Shown here: positions 7,742 to 16,659 of the stretch, piece by piece | How the letters are laid out: the number at the start of each line of letters is the position of its first letter | Numbering within the stretch: the stretch's first letter is position 1 | From: Myxococcales bacterium | GTDB taxonomy: Bacteria; Myxococcota_A; Polyangia; Polyangiales; Polyangiaceae | Assembly (NCBI GenBank): GCA_004193285.1 | Contig: SECP01000011.1 | Coordinates: 116,880-180,879, forward strand | DNA length: 64,000 nt | Reading direction: 5' to 3' | Notes under the pieces: model-generated | What the model saw: the letters and a program-made list of their open reading frames with translations, nothing else | What the model was told of the DNA's origin: nothing | Database searches by the model: none | Translations under genes and position numbers: made by a program

Positions 7742-9262
7742 ATGAACCGCTCGAGCGCCGTCGACGACCTGCGTTCGTCGTCCGTTGCGCGGAGCGCTTT
7801 GTGGAGGGCCAGGAACCTCGCGCGCACCCTCGCGTTGGGGGCCGTTGCGACGGCCCTGTCGTTGTCCGCGTGCTCGCTCCGCTCGCTGGATCATCTGAGT
7901 AGCGGCAGCGGCGGGGGCGACGCCCTGGGCGGCAGCGCGGGCAACGGGGTGATGGTCGATGGCGGCACCACTTCTGGCAGCGCCCCTGTCGGCGGCGCGG
8001 GCGGTATGGGCTCTTTTGCAGCCGCTGGCTACGCGGGTGAGCCGGGCGAAGCCGGTGCTCCGCCGCGGCTGCCGGACTGCGCGGATGGCGACACCACCGT
8101 CGACGAAACGGACGTGGATTGCGGCGGCCGCACCTGCTCCCGCTGTGGGCCGGGGCAGCGGTGCTTTACCGGTACCGACTGCACGAGCGGCATCTGCACC
8201 AACCAGATCTGCCAGCCTCCGAGCTGCTCGGACCTCGCGGTCAATGGCACTGAAACGGACCTCAACTGCGGAGGTAGCTGTCCGGCTTGTGCTCTCGGCC
8301 AGCACTGCGGCTCGAACGCAGACTGCGCGGGAGCTACCTGCGCGGACGGCATCTGCCTCCCGACCACTTGCCAAGATGGCGTCCTGCGAGACGGCTGCCC
8401 GCTGCTGGTGGACAACGCGCCCTACTCGCTATCACCGAGCCACGCGACCACGAGCTGCATCGACGACTCGGCGCTGTCGGTCGCGGACGGCAACGGGATG
8501 GTGTTGTACACGTGCAAGGTCGAGCTACATCAGACCTTCTGGGCGGTGGCGGCAGAGGACGGGTACTACGCGCTGCGCGGCGCGCTCAGCGGCAAGTGCC
8601 TGCAGGTGCGAGGAGCCAGCCTCGCAGCGGAGGCCGTGGTCGAGCACTGGGCCTGTAATGACGCGCCAGAGCAGCAGTGGAAACCGGTACGCGTCGACTC
8701 GGAATTCATGCAGCTCATCAATCAGCGGAGCGGCCTGGCCCTCGATGTCGCGGGCATGGACGAGACGGCGAACGGCAAACCCATCGTTCAAGGTGAGCTA
8801 GGCTCGACCGGCGATACCTCGTGGCGCTTGCAAAGGCGTACCTCCGCTGCCTACGTCACCCTGTCACCGTATGCGGACACCACGCTCCGCATTCGCCATG
8901 ACGGCTCCGAGGTCACCGTGACTGACGACGACGCGGAGACGGCCCACTGGAAAATCGTGCCGGGGCTGGGCGACTCGCACCACGTCTCTTTTCAATCGCG
9001 AGACGAGCCAGGACGTTACCTGCGCCATTCCCGCTATCGCCTGTGGAGTGACACGTACGACGGCTCGAGCCTATTCGCATCCGACGCGACGTTCGAGCTG
9101 ACGTCCCCGCTCGTGGGGGCCAATCGTCTGGCCAAGACCCTCAGGTCACTCAACTACCCAGGGCGGAACATCACCCGTACGGGAGACACCGCGTCCCTGT
9201 CGCCGACGGAGGACACGGCCGAGTACAAGGAAGCGGCGACCTGGCGGATTGCTCCTCGGTAG
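7742..9262 (+). CDS. Cys-rich lipoprotein with ricin-type lectin and AbfB (CBM42-like) domains
   Basis: A 506-residue lipoprotein starting at ATG 7742; upstream in-frame codons lack a signal sequence. Signal and lipobox 'SLSAC' (Cys about 44) are followed by a short Gly-rich linker. Two Cys-rich myxobacterial repeats come next (patterns like 'TDVDCGG..C..CGPGQRC'). A beta-trefoil ricin-type region follows (about 215-370, with 'GKCLQVRG' and 'EQQWKPV'). The C-terminal domain matches the AbfB arabinose-binding pattern ('PGRYLRHSRYRLW', 'SLNYPGRNI'). No catalytic domain is visible, so it is probably a carbohydrate-binding surface protein. It is transcribed divergently from the GH43 genes, consistent with arabinan or arabinogalactan binding. 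Confidence 0.78.
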   Translation: MNRSSAVDDLRSSSVARSALWRARNLARTLALGAVATALSLSACSLRSLDHLSSGSGGGDALGGSAGNGVMVDGGTTSGSAPVGGAGGMGSFAAAGYAGEPGEAGAPPRLPDCADGDTTVDETDVDCGGRTCSRCGPGQRCFTGTDCTSGICTNQICQPPSCSDLAVNGTETDLNCGGSCPACALGQHCGSNADCAGATCADGICLPTTCQDGVLRDGCPLLVDNAPYSLSPSHATTSCIDDSALSVADGNGMVLYTCKVELHQTFWAVAAEDGYYALRGALSGKCLQVRGASLAAEAVVEHWACNDAPEQQWKPVRVDSEFMQLINQRSGLALDVAGMDETANGKPIVQGELGSTGDTSWRLQRRTSAAYVTLSPYADTTLRIRHDGSEVTVTDDDAETAHWKIVPGLGDSHHVSFQSRDEPGRYLRHSRYRLWSDTYDGSSLFASDATFELTSPLVGANRLAKTLRSLNYPGRNITRTGDTASLSPTEDTAEYKEAATWRIAPR

Positions 9263-9455
9263 CGGCTCGGGCCCGCCGGAAGCGCGCCGACCGGCAGGCT
9301 TGGAAAAATCCAATGACGGAGCCAGAAAATCGACCTCGCCGCGCCGGGCTCGTATTTGGTGAAGACAATTTCCGAGGGCATCGCCACTTACTGCTGAGAC
9401 GACTGGTGTGCGTGGCGCCTCTCGGCCGTGCCTCCGCTTCTCACCGGAAACCACG

Positions 9456-11210
9456 ATGAAGAAGGCGCTCCCGAGCTCGAGTCCCGTCCGATTGCTCGCA
9501 GTCCTGTGTGCCGCCCTCGAGCTGGGGTGTACGGCCAACGTGACCGATCCCGGCGGCCCGGCTGCCTCTCCAGGCGGGGGGACGGGCGGCCAGAGCGGCG
9601 GCGGCGCTGCCGGCACGAGCGGTAGCGGCGGTACCGCGCCCGGCCCCATACAAGTCGACGAAGACGGCCGAATCGCCAATCCTCCGGCCTTCCAGGCCCC
9701 GGCGGGGATGCTTCGCCGACTCACACGTTCGCAGTTCCGCAATGCGGTGCGGGACATCTTCGGCGTCGAGGTGGACGTGACGAAGCTCGACTCGGATATC
9801 GGCCAGTTTCCCGCCATCGGCGCGGCCGCGGTCGAGACCTCCCCTCGCGGCGTCGAGCAGTACCAGACCGCGATCGAGGACGCCGTGGACGCGGTTTGGA
9901 GCGACGCGGCCAAACGGTCCCAGTTCATCGGCTGCGCCCCCGGTAGCGCGGCCGCGGATGCGTGCACCCGCTCCTTCCTCGAGAAGATGGGGCGCCGCGC
10001 CTGGCGCCGTCCGCTCGAAGCGGAGGAGCTCGACCAGCTCGCGGGCGTCGCGTCGACGGCCACGACCGAGCTCGGCAGCGGGGTGGAAGGCGTTCGCTGG
10101 GCGACGGTCGCCCTGTTCACCTCGCCGAGCTTCCTGTACCGCCCGGAGCTGGGCGCCGCGGATGCCGGCGGCAAGCTTCGGCTCACCAACTACGAAGCGG
10201 CTGGTCGACTGGCGTTTCTGATTTGGAACAGCTTGCCCGATCAGCAGTTGCTGGACGACGCCGCTTCCGGCGCGCTGTCGACCGCGGAGGGGCTGCGAGC
10301 AACCGTCAACCGCCTGCTGGACGCGTCGAACGGCTCCGGTCGTGAAGCGATCGGAGAATTCGGTCAGCAGTACCTGGAGCTGGATCGCGTGCTTACCCAG
10401 CCCAAGGACGCCGGCCTTTACCCCGACTACAACGCGGCCCTCCAAGCCGGCATGGTGCGGGACATGCGTGCGACTTGGGAAGGCGCCGCGTTCGACGACA
10501 AGGTGAGCGCGCTCTCGCTCTTCTCGACGACGAAAGCGACGGTCAACGCCGAGCTGGCCAAGCTCTACGGGGTGGACGCGACTGGCCTCACCTCCAGCAC
10601 GTTCAAGACGGTGTCGCTGCCGGCAGATGGTCCGCGCGTCGGCATCTTGAGCAAGGCGGGCTTCCTCTCGCAATTTGCCAACCAAAAAGAGGGCTCGCCG
10701 ACGTTGCGCGGGAAGTTCATCCGCGAGTGGCTGATGTGCAAAGCCGTGCCGCCACCTCCCGAAGGAGTGGCTCTCGTGCTCCCTGACGTGGATCCGAATA
10801 GCCCCACCACCAAGCGCCAGCGGCTGGATGCGCACCGCCAAAGCCCGGCGTGCGCCGGTTGCCACGCCCTGATGGATCCGTTGGGGCTCCCGCTAGAAAA
10901 CTTCGATGCGGTCGGGAAGTACCGCACGACCGAGAGCGGGCTGCCCATCGACTCGAGCGGCGAGGTGAACGGAGTGCCGGTCGCCAATGCCCGCGAGATG
11001 GGTGAGGCCATGGCCCAAAGCAAGTCGATGGCCGCCTGCATGGTCCGCCGATTTCACGCCTACGCCATGGGCCACGACGAGCGCGACGTGGACGGCGCCG
11101 TCGTCAACGACCTCATCTCGTCCTTCGAAGCTTCCGGCTACCAGCTGCGTGACCTGGTCGTGGCCGCCGCCACCCACGATGCCTTTTCGGCCGTCGCTCC
11201 CCAACCCTGA
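9456..11210 (+). CDS. DUF1592/DUF1588-type protein with C-terminal haem c motif
   Basis: A 584-residue exported protein from ATG 9456, with a lipobox-like 'ALELGC' after a Sec-type signal and a Gly-rich linker. It has the order of the DUF1587, DUF1592, DUF1588 and DUF1585 family known from planctomycetes and myxobacteria. The N-terminal 'RRLTRSQFRNAVRDIFG' and C-terminal 'CAGCHALMDPLGLPLENFD' are hallmarks. The latter contains a CxxCH haem-binding motif. Family function is unproven; it is thought to be an extracytoplasmic redox or oxidase-like protein that partners with DUF1552. The DUF1552 gene follows after 17 bp, and the sigma factor of module B follows that. Confidence 0.88.
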   Translation: MKKALPSSSPVRLLAVLCAALELGCTANVTDPGGPAASPGGGTGGQSGGGAAGTSGSGGTAPGPIQVDEDGRIANPPAFQAPAGMLRRLTRSQFRNAVRDIFGVEVDVTKLDSDIGQFPAIGAAAVETSPRGVEQYQTAIEDAVDAVWSDAAKRSQFIGCAPGSAAADACTRSFLEKMGRRAWRRPLEAEELDQLAGVASTATTELGSGVEGVRWATVALFTSPSFLYRPELGAADAGGKLRLTNYEAAGRLAFLIWNSLPDQQLLDDAASGALSTAEGLRATVNRLLDASNGSGREAIGEFGQQYLELDRVLTQPKDAGLYPDYNAALQAGMVRDMRATWEGAAFDDKVSALSLFSTTKATVNAELAKLYGVDATGLTSSTFKTVSLPADGPRVGILSKAGFLSQFANQKEGSPTLRGKFIREWLMCKAVPPPPEGVALVLPDVDPNSPTTKRQRLDAHRQSPACAGCHALMDPLGLPLENFDAVGKYRTTESGLPIDSSGEVNGVPVANAREMGEAMAQSKSMAACMVRRFHAYAMGHDERDVDGAVVNDLISSFEASGYQLRDLVVAAATHDAFSAVAPQP

Positions 11211-11227
11211 TTGCCCAGCAAGTACCC

Positions 11228-12598
11228 ATGACAATCAAGCATTTGGACCGCCGAACCCTGCTCCGAGGGGCCCTCGCCACTGGCGCCGCCGTCACCATCC
11301 CGCTGCCCTTGCTGGACATCATGCTGAACGGCAACGGGACGAAGCTCGCGCACGCGCAGACCGCGCTGTCGCCGTTGTACATGACCTGGTTCTTCGGCAA
11401 CGGCACCCTCCCGGGCCTGTGGAAGCCGGCCAAAACGGGCACCGCAGCCGGGTGGGAGCTGAGCCCGCAGCTCAAGGCGCTGGCTGAGCACAAGTCTTAC
11501 CTCACGGTCGCAAGCGGGCTCGAAGGCAAGTTGGTCGTCGGCGGCATGGAGCACCCCTCGGGCTCGGCCGGCTGCACCACGGGCGCGCCGCTCAACGGCA
11601 ACGCCGTTCGTTCGGAGTCCATCGACCAAAGTGTCGCCAAGGTGCTGGGTACGCCCCAAGGCGGCTTCCGCTCGCTGGAGCTCGGCGTGACTCCGGCCAC
11701 CCCCAATGGTCCGCAAGACTCGCTGCATACGGTTTCCCATAGCGGGCCGAACGCTCGCAACATGCCCGAGTACGATCCGAAGGCCGTGTTCAACCGCCTC
11801 TTCATGGGCGGCGGCGTGACTCCGGCGGAGCCGGACCAAGCCGCCAAGATGGTGAAGGTGCGGAAGAGCGTGCTGGACGCGGTGCTCGCTGATGGTGCGC
11901 GCCTCCAAAAGCGCCTAGGTGCGGCCGACAAGCTCCGCATCGAGCGCCACCTCGCGGCGATTCGAGACATCGAGGGCCGGCTCGAGGGCGCGCCTTCTAC
12001 GGGCAACCCCGCCGCCTGCAGCCAGCAGACCGCGCCGACTCAAGGCAAGGACGCCAAGAGCGAGGCTCCGCCCGGCGTGAACACCATCATGAGCCAGCTG
12101 GCGACCCTCGCGCTCGCGTGCGACCGAACGCGAGTGGTGAGCTACATGTTCTCGCTGCCCGCGGCCCACGTGTACTACCGGCACCTGGACTCGGACATGA
12201 ACGCCGACTTCCACGACACGATTTGCCATACGGACCCCGGTACGCCATCGAACCAGCCGCGCGTGGACAAGGGCGTGCAGTACACCATGCGCTGTTTGGC
12301 CGAGCTGCTGACGAGCATGAAGAGCACGGAGCACGGGGACGGCAACCTGCTGGACGCCTCCCTCATCTACGTGACCTCGGACACCGCCTGGGGCCAGGTC
12401 CACGATCCCAAGGAGTGGCCCGTGCTGTTCATCGGCAAAGCCGGGGGACGCCTCGCCGGGGATACTCACGTGAACTTCCAAGGCGAGCACCTCAGTCGGG
12501 CATTGCTCACGGTCGCCCAAGTCATGGGGTCGACGGCGACGAGCTATGGCGGCGGCAGCGGCATGGTAACGAACGCCTTGCCTGGCATCCAAGTCTAG
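11228..12598 (+). CDS. DUF1552 family exported protein
   Basis: A 456-residue protein with a twin-arginine-like N-terminus ('DRRTLLRGALATGAAVTIPLPLLDIML') and the conserved DUF1552 body ('MTWFFGNGTLPGLWKP', 'GMEHPSGSAGC', 'SIDQSVAKVLG'). DUF1552 proteins are almost always encoded beside DUF1592 proteins, as here, and are related to the alkaline-phosphatase-like DUF1501 proteins. The biochemical role is not established. A Tat signal would export it folded, possibly with a metal cofactor. The gene ends one base before the GTG start of the sigma factor, so the DUF1592/DUF1552 pair and module B sigma/TPR genes form one operon. Confidence 0.88.
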   Translation: MTIKHLDRRTLLRGALATGAAVTIPLPLLDIMLNGNGTKLAHAQTALSPLYMTWFFGNGTLPGLWKPAKTGTAAGWELSPQLKALAEHKSYLTVASGLEGKLVVGGMEHPSGSAGCTTGAPLNGNAVRSESIDQSVAKVLGTPQGGFRSLELGVTPATPNGPQDSLHTVSHSGPNARNMPEYDPKAVFNRLFMGGGVTPAEPDQAAKMVKVRKSVLDAVLADGARLQKRLGAADKLRIERHLAAIRDIEGRLEGAPSTGNPAACSQQTAPTQGKDAKSEAPPGVNTIMSQLATLALACDRTRVVSYMFSLPAAHVYYRHLDSDMNADFHDTICHTDPGTPSNQPRVDKGVQYTMRCLAELLTSMKSTEHGDGNLLDASLIYVTSDTAWGQVHDPKEWPVLFIGKAGGRLAGDTHVNFQGEHLSRALLTVAQVMGSTATSYGGGSGMVTNALPGIQV

Positions 12599-12599
12599 G

Positions 12600-13139
12600 G
12601 TGCCTCCTCCCGTCAGCCTCCCTGAGACCCCGGAGCCCGAGCCCGAAATAGGCCCGGAAACCGCACGCCTTTTTCAAGCTCACGCGGAGGAGGTATGGCG
12701 CTTTCTCAAGTACCTCGGTGTGCGCAAAGACGATCTTCCGGATGCGTGTCAGGAGGTGTTCTTGGTCGCCCACCGCAAGCTACCGGAATTTCGCGGTGAA
12801 GCCTCCTCGCGCACTTGGCTCTACGGGATCTCCCTGCGCGTCGCGAAGGCGTGGCGGCGTCGCAAGCTCATGGTCCCCCTCGGTGACTTGGAGCGTAGCG
12901 TCGCGCCACTCCAGGAAGTGGAACGGGAACGGCGGGATACTCACGAGCTCCTGTGCTGGGCGCTCGACAGCATTTCAGAAGCGCAGCGTGAGGTGTTCGT
13001 GCTGCACGAGATCGAAGAGCTGCCCATGATGGAGGTCGCGCGGCGCGTCGAATGCGGCCTGTTCACGGCTTACTCCCGCTTGCGCTTGGCGCGTCGAGCG
13101 CTGAAGCGAGCTTTGGCGGAGAAGGGAGTGAAAGGATGA
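12600..13139 (+). CDS. module B ECF-type sigma factor
   Basis: A 179-residue sigma-70 protein with regions 2 ('DDLPDACQEVFLVAHRKLPEF', about 43-63) and 4 ('LPMMEVARRVECGLFTAYSRL'). The start is GTG at 12600, one base after the DUF1552 stop, so translation is probably coupled. The 3' end overlaps the next gene by ATGA. The Pro/Glu-rich N-terminal 20 residues are unusual for an ECF factor. The recognition helix region 'GLFTAYSRLRLAR' is typical of region 4.2. It presumably controls some of the surrounding genes under the influence of the membrane-bound TPR protein downstream. Its target promoters could not be identified. Confidence 0.88.
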   Translation: MPPPVSLPETPEPEPEIGPETARLFQAHAEEVWRFLKYLGVRKDDLPDACQEVFLVAHRKLPEFRGEASSRTWLYGISLRVAKAWRRRKLMVPLGDLERSVAPLQEVERERRDTHELLCWALDSISEAQREVFVLHEIEELPMMEVARRVECGLFTAYSRLRLARRALKRALAEKGVKG

Positions 13140-13837
13140 CCAAACCGGACCTGGACTACCTCGTGAGGCTCGCGCGGCGAGAGCGTGCGCCGGCGGCGCC
13201 GCTGGAGGCCATCGCGCGGCAACTACGAGTGCCCTTCGTCGCAGCGCCGGTCACCGCCTTCGTGCTGCCGAGCTCCGCCTTCGCAGCGGTCATGGCCAAG
13301 CTGGAGATGAGCCGCCTGGGGCTCGTAGGCTGGGGCGCGGGCTCGGCCCTCGCGGTCGCGGGTGGGGCCCTCGCCTTGACCCTGGCGGGCTCGCCACCCT
13401 CCGAGTCGGATGCGTCCGCGGTCAGGGCGCCGGTGGTGGTGAAGACCCCGGCCCCCGTGCCGATCGCGTCTGCCCTGCCGGCGCCGGAGGCGGAGCCGGA
13501 GCCGGCGCCCGAAGCTCGGTCTCTGCCAGCGGTCCCTGAACGCCAGAAGCCGCGTGAATCGCCGACCGCCTGGGACGAGCCGCAGCTCATCGAGCGCGCT
13601 CGCAAGGCGCTCGTGACCGATCCCAAGCGAGCCCTTACGCTCACTCAGGAATACCAGCGCCGCTATCCGAACGGCGCGCTGCGCGTGGAGCGTGAAGTGA
13701 TAGCGCTCGAAGCCTTGGCGCGCACCGGTCAGCTAGCGGAGGCGCGCAGACTCGCCCTGGCGTTCCAAGCCAAGCACCCCACGTCGATTCATCTGCCGCG
13801 AGTCCGCTCGCTACTCGCCAAGCTCGGCAGCCCCTGA
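13136..13837 (+). CDS. module B single-pass membrane protein with TPR-like C-terminus (reduced anti-sigma candidate)
   Basis: A 233-residue protein starting at ATG 13136 in an ATGA overlap with the sigma gene. A short cytoplasmic N-terminus (about 1-60) is followed by one membrane helix ('LVGWGAGSALAVAGGALALTLAG', about 63-85). Then come an Ala/Pro/Glu-rich linker and about 100 residues of paired helices resembling TPR units ('PKRALTLTQEYQRRYP', 'GQLAEARRLALAFQAKHP'). Position and topology match the FecR/TPR proteins of modules A, C and D, but no FecR domain is present. Likely regulates the adjacent sigma factor. It may be an older or reduced version of the family. Confidence 0.72.
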   Translation: MTKPDLDYLVRLARRERAPAAPLEAIARQLRVPFVAAPVTAFVLPSSAFAAVMAKLEMSRLGLVGWGAGSALAVAGGALALTLAGSPPSESDASAVRAPVVVKTPAPVPIASALPAPEAEPEPAPEARSLPAVPERQKPRESPTAWDEPQLIERARKALVTDPKRALTLTQEYQRRYPNGALRVEREVIALEALARTGQLAEARRLALAFQAKHPTSIHLPRVRSLLAKLGSP

Positions 13838-13844
13838 GCTCTCG

Positions 13845-14513
13845 CTACTGCCCGCTCTCGACCGGCGCGAGCACGGCGAGGTCCACCAGGTTACCCTGCG
13901 AGGTTCCGGAGCGTGAGGCGAGCGAGAAGCGGGTCACCGACTCGTCGGCGCCTACGCGGTACAGGCCGCTGTACTCTCGCCATTGTTCGGTCGAGGTCGT
14001 CAGCGCGCCCTGCAAGCGGGGACTCTCGGGCGGCCCTAGAAGAACTTCGATGCTCTCTTCCCCGAGGCGCCCCCGGTGCCTTATCGACCAATAGACGAGC
14101 TCGCCGGGCATGAGCACGAGGTCTTGATAGAGAGTGTCCGGGGTGTCTGCGTCGAGCTCGATGAACTGGCCTCCTTCAGCGGCCGGCACCCCCCAGTACC
14201 CGTCCGCCCACACCTCGATGACCTGCGCTTCGCTCGTCGTCCGCCACCCCAAAACTCGGGAGGCGGCGACCTGACAAAAGTCGCTCGGGCAGTCGCTGAC
14301 CGAGCCGATGAGCGGGTTCTCCATGCCTGGGTTCACGAGCTGGTTCAAGCCGATGGTCGAGCAGACGGGCAGGGATTCACCCGGTGAGCTGTCTCGAGCG
14401 GCCAGCAGCTGGGCGTCCACCACGCACGGCTCTTCGCTGCCCAAGCTCACCCCGCGCGCTCCGCAGCTCAGCGCCAACCAGGCGAGGGCAAAGGCGAAGG
14501 AGAGAGAACTCAT
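13845..14513 (-). CDS. module B small lipoprotein with CBM/DUF642-like beta domain
   Basis: A 222-residue lipoprotein starting at ATG 14513, which overlaps the stop of the barrel-protein gene as ATGA. The signal ends at 'ALSC' (Cys17). The body begins 'QLVNPGMENPL' and continues with 'QVIEVWADGYWGVPAAEGGQFIELDA' in two segments and 'GELVYWSIRHRGR'. This pattern is seen in DUF642 and CBM4/9-like jelly rolls that bind polysaccharide. No catalytic residues were recognised. It is translationally coupled to the module B barrel protein, so the two probably act together at the outer membrane. It converges with the sigma/TPR operon, leaving only 7 bp between stops. Confidence 0.72.
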   Translation of the reverse strand: MSSLSFAFALAWLALSCGARGVSLGSEEPCVVDAQLLAARDSSPGESLPVCSTIGLNQLVNPGMENPLIGSVSDCPSDFCQVAASRVLGWRTTSEAQVIEVWADGYWGVPAAEGGQFIELDADTPDTLYQDLVLMPGELVYWSIRHRGRLGEESIEVLLGPPESPRLQGALTTSTEQWREYSGLYRVGADESVTRFSLASRSGTSQGNLVDLAVLAPVESGQ

Positions 14514-15517
14514 GGTAGCTCGAGCGACAAGGCTACCAAGAGAACAGGGTTGATGCGTCGTTGGTCGAACAGGTTCTTGGCATCGCCGCCTGCAGTTAGG
14601 TAGTAGAAGTACAGCGGCCGCGTCGTCATGTCTGCGCCGGCGTGGCCTACCCACCAGAGCCTTCGTGTGAGCCGCCACTCCGCGCGCAGCTCCGCGCCCA
14701 AGCTCCAGGTCGTCGAACTGTTGGCTTCGGGCCGCGGCAACGAAGTTCCGGAAGCTTCGAAATGATGCAGCCCCAGGTTGCCGCACAAGCCGATACCGAG
14801 GCTGCGGCTGAGTGGCATGCCGCACACGAACAGCGCTGCACGTCGGTGGTCGAGTGATAGGCCCGGCCCCTCCCCGTAGTCGTGACCGATGAACCAGGAG
14901 CCGGCCACGCCGAGCCGAAGGGGCCCGTACGGCGCCCAGGTCACCGCCGCCGCGGGCCCAATCTCGAGCTTCGGAACGAAACCGGAGCTGAGCGCTCCGC
15001 CCACGCTCAGCAGAATCCGCGCCTGGGGAGGCGGCGGCGAACCCGGCGGGTGAGCGGAAGCTGCGGGCTGGCTCGGCGCGACCACGACCGGAGCTGCTTC
15101 CGCAGGCGGCGAGCGTTCGTACGAGTCCACGAGCAGCGCCGAGACGGTGAGCAGGGCGGAGACGAGAGACTGGCAGTCGCCGCTCGGGCTCTCGATGACG
15201 CGAGTGCCTTCCTCTCCTGCTGACCGCGTGAGGGAGAGCTCGACCCGGCACTGCTCGGGAGTGCCCTCCCACGTGACCGCGAGGGTGGCCTCGTCCGCCC
15301 CCGCGGCGAATGCAGGGCGGCCCAGCCGGGCAGTCAGCTGAGTATCGAAATCGCGCTCCGTCGTAGGCGCGATGAGATTCGGATCGCTCCAGCGCAGCCG
15401 GAGGGACGGTTGACCTCCGGTCGAGGGAGCCGCCAGCGCCAGCGCCGGTAGGAGCAGCAGCGCGCCCACGCTAGCGGCCCGTAGCGGATTCGAGCTCACG
15501 ACGACGGAGTAGCACAC
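14510..15517 (-). CDS. module B exported protein: alpha/beta N-domain plus predicted beta-barrel
   Basis: A 335-residue protein with a Sec signal ('SVGALLLLPALALAA'). An N-terminal domain of about 100 residues follows ('SLRLRWSDP', 'ATLAVTWEG', 'LVSALLTVSALLV'), then a Pro/Ala linker ('PPGSPPPPQA'). The C-terminal strand-rich region has 'LGVAGSWFIGHDYG' and 'LGIGLCGNLGLHHF'. The start used is GTG 15517; GTG 15499 is also possible. The layout matches the barrel proteins of modules A, C and D. Here it is on the opposite strand to its sigma factor and is coupled to a small lipoprotein. Function is inferred to be surface sensing or assembly. Confidence 0.68.
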   Translation of the reverse strand: MCYSVVVSSNPLRAASVGALLLLPALALAAPSTGGQPSLRLRWSDPNLIAPTTERDFDTQLTARLGRPAFAAGADEATLAVTWEGTPEQCRVELSLTRSAGEEGTRVIESPSGDCQSLVSALLTVSALLVDSYERSPPAEAAPVVVAPSQPAASAHPPGSPPPPQARILLSVGGALSSGFVPKLEIGPAAAVTWAPYGPLRLGVAGSWFIGHDYGEGPGLSLDHRRAALFVCGMPLSRSLGIGLCGNLGLHHFEASGTSLPRPEANSSTTWSLGAELRAEWRLTRRLWWVGHAGADMTTRPLYFYYLTAGGDAKNLFDQRRINPVLLVALSLELP

Positions 15518-15666
15518 TCGCTCGGCGATTCCGCGGCCACGAGCTCCGATCCATCGGCCTTTCGCCTTGCTCGACGCCTGCAGTCCGGCCGCCTGGAAGC
15601 TCGCGGCTCGGTCGTGAACTTTAGGGCGCCTCCCCTGCCAGCGAGCGACGGGATAGCTTGCGGCAC

Positions 15667-16659
15667 ATGGACGTCAAGCTGCTGATCGACGGCATCATGC
15701 GCCAGACGACGGTGCTGATCGCGCAGCTTTCCACGGGCGCGGGTATTCGCGCCCCGCTTTCGCACGTGGCCGACCAAGTGTTCCTGGACCTGGCCTCCGA
15801 AATCGAGGCCCAAGGCGTCACGCGGAAGGTGGCGGCCGACATGTTCGGGCTCGCGCTCCGCAGCTACCAGAAGAAGGTCCAGCGCTTGACCGAAAGTGCG
15901 TCGGTGCGCGACCGGACTTTGTGGGAGGCGGTGCTCGACTTCTTGACCGCCAACGGGAGCGTGCCCCGTGAGCGATTGTTCGAGCGCTTTCGCGCCGACG
16001 CCGCGGAGGACGTGGCGGCGGTGCTCAACGACTTGGTGGCGGAGGGCATCATCTACACGACTGGACGCGGCCAGAGCACGGTCTACGGGCTATCCACGGA
16101 GGCGGACCGCCAGCGTGTGCTGCAGAGCGACCGCGAAGAATCCCTCGACGCGATGATCTGGATCACGCTCTACCGCAAAGCTTCGACCTTGCGCGCGCTC
16201 AGCAGTAGCCTCGTGCTCGAGCCGGCCCGAGTCGAAGCGGCGATCGCGCGCTTGCGTGCAGACGGCCGAGTCCGCGAAACCGAGGGTGTGCTCAGCGCCG
16301 AGACCTTCCTCGTCCCCGTCGGCTCGACCAAGGGCTGGGAGGCGGCGGTCTTCGATCATTTCAGCGCCGCTTCCCGCGCCATCGCTGCCAAGGTGCGTCG
16401 CGGAAAGTTGCGCTCGGCAGCAGACGACGAGGTAGGCGGCGCAACGCTGACCTTCGAGGTGCGCGGGGGGCACCCCTTCGAGCAAGAAGTCCGGCGCTTG
16501 CTGAGCAAGGTGCGCGCGGACGTGAATGACCTCTGGTCGCGGGTGGACCGGTACAACGAGACCTGCCCCATCCCAGAGGACGAGCAGGTGCGAGTCACCT
16601 TCTATTTTGGGCAGATGGTGGAAGAGGGCGAAGTGAACCGCCCAGAGGAAGAGCGATGA
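15667..16659 (+). CDS. cytoplasmic protein with tandem winged-helix domains
   Basis: A 330-residue protein from ATG 15667. The N-terminal 75 residues ('GIMRQTTVLIAQLSTGAG', 'VADQVFLDLASEIEAQG', 'FGLALRSYQKKVQRL') resemble the DUF6502-type transcription-factor N-terminus. Two winged-helix-like segments follow: about 85-145 ('PRERLFERF ... LVAEGIIYTTGRGQSTVYGL') and about 155-230 ('STLRALSSSL ... RLRADGRVRETEG'). The last 80 residues are charged and helical. It probably binds DNA. It overlaps the next gene by ATGA, a lipoprotein with a Cys-rich region, so a cytoplasmic regulator is coupled to a surface protein. Family naming is tentative. Confidence 0.72.
   Translation: MDVKLLIDGIMRQTTVLIAQLSTGAGIRAPLSHVADQVFLDLASEIEAQGVTRKVAADMFGLALRSYQKKVQRLTESASVRDRTLWEAVLDFLTANGSVPRERLFERFRADAAEDVAAVLNDLVAEGIIYTTGRGQSTVYGLSTEADRQRVLQSDREESLDAMIWITLYRKASTLRALSSSLVLEPARVEAAIARLRADGRVRETEGVLSAETFLVPVGSTKGWEAAVFDHFSAASRAIAAKVRRGKLRSAADDEVGGATLTFEVRGGHPFEQEVRRLLSKVRADVNDLWSRVDRYNETCPIPEDEQVRVTFYFGQMVEEGEVNRPEEER

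Noticed and set aside
13845..15272. 475-residue frame extending upstream of the module B lipoprotein
   Set aside because: Only the last 222 residues look like a real protein, starting with a signal peptide at 14513; the earlier part overlaps the barrel-protein gene in another frame and is Arg/Ser-rich.
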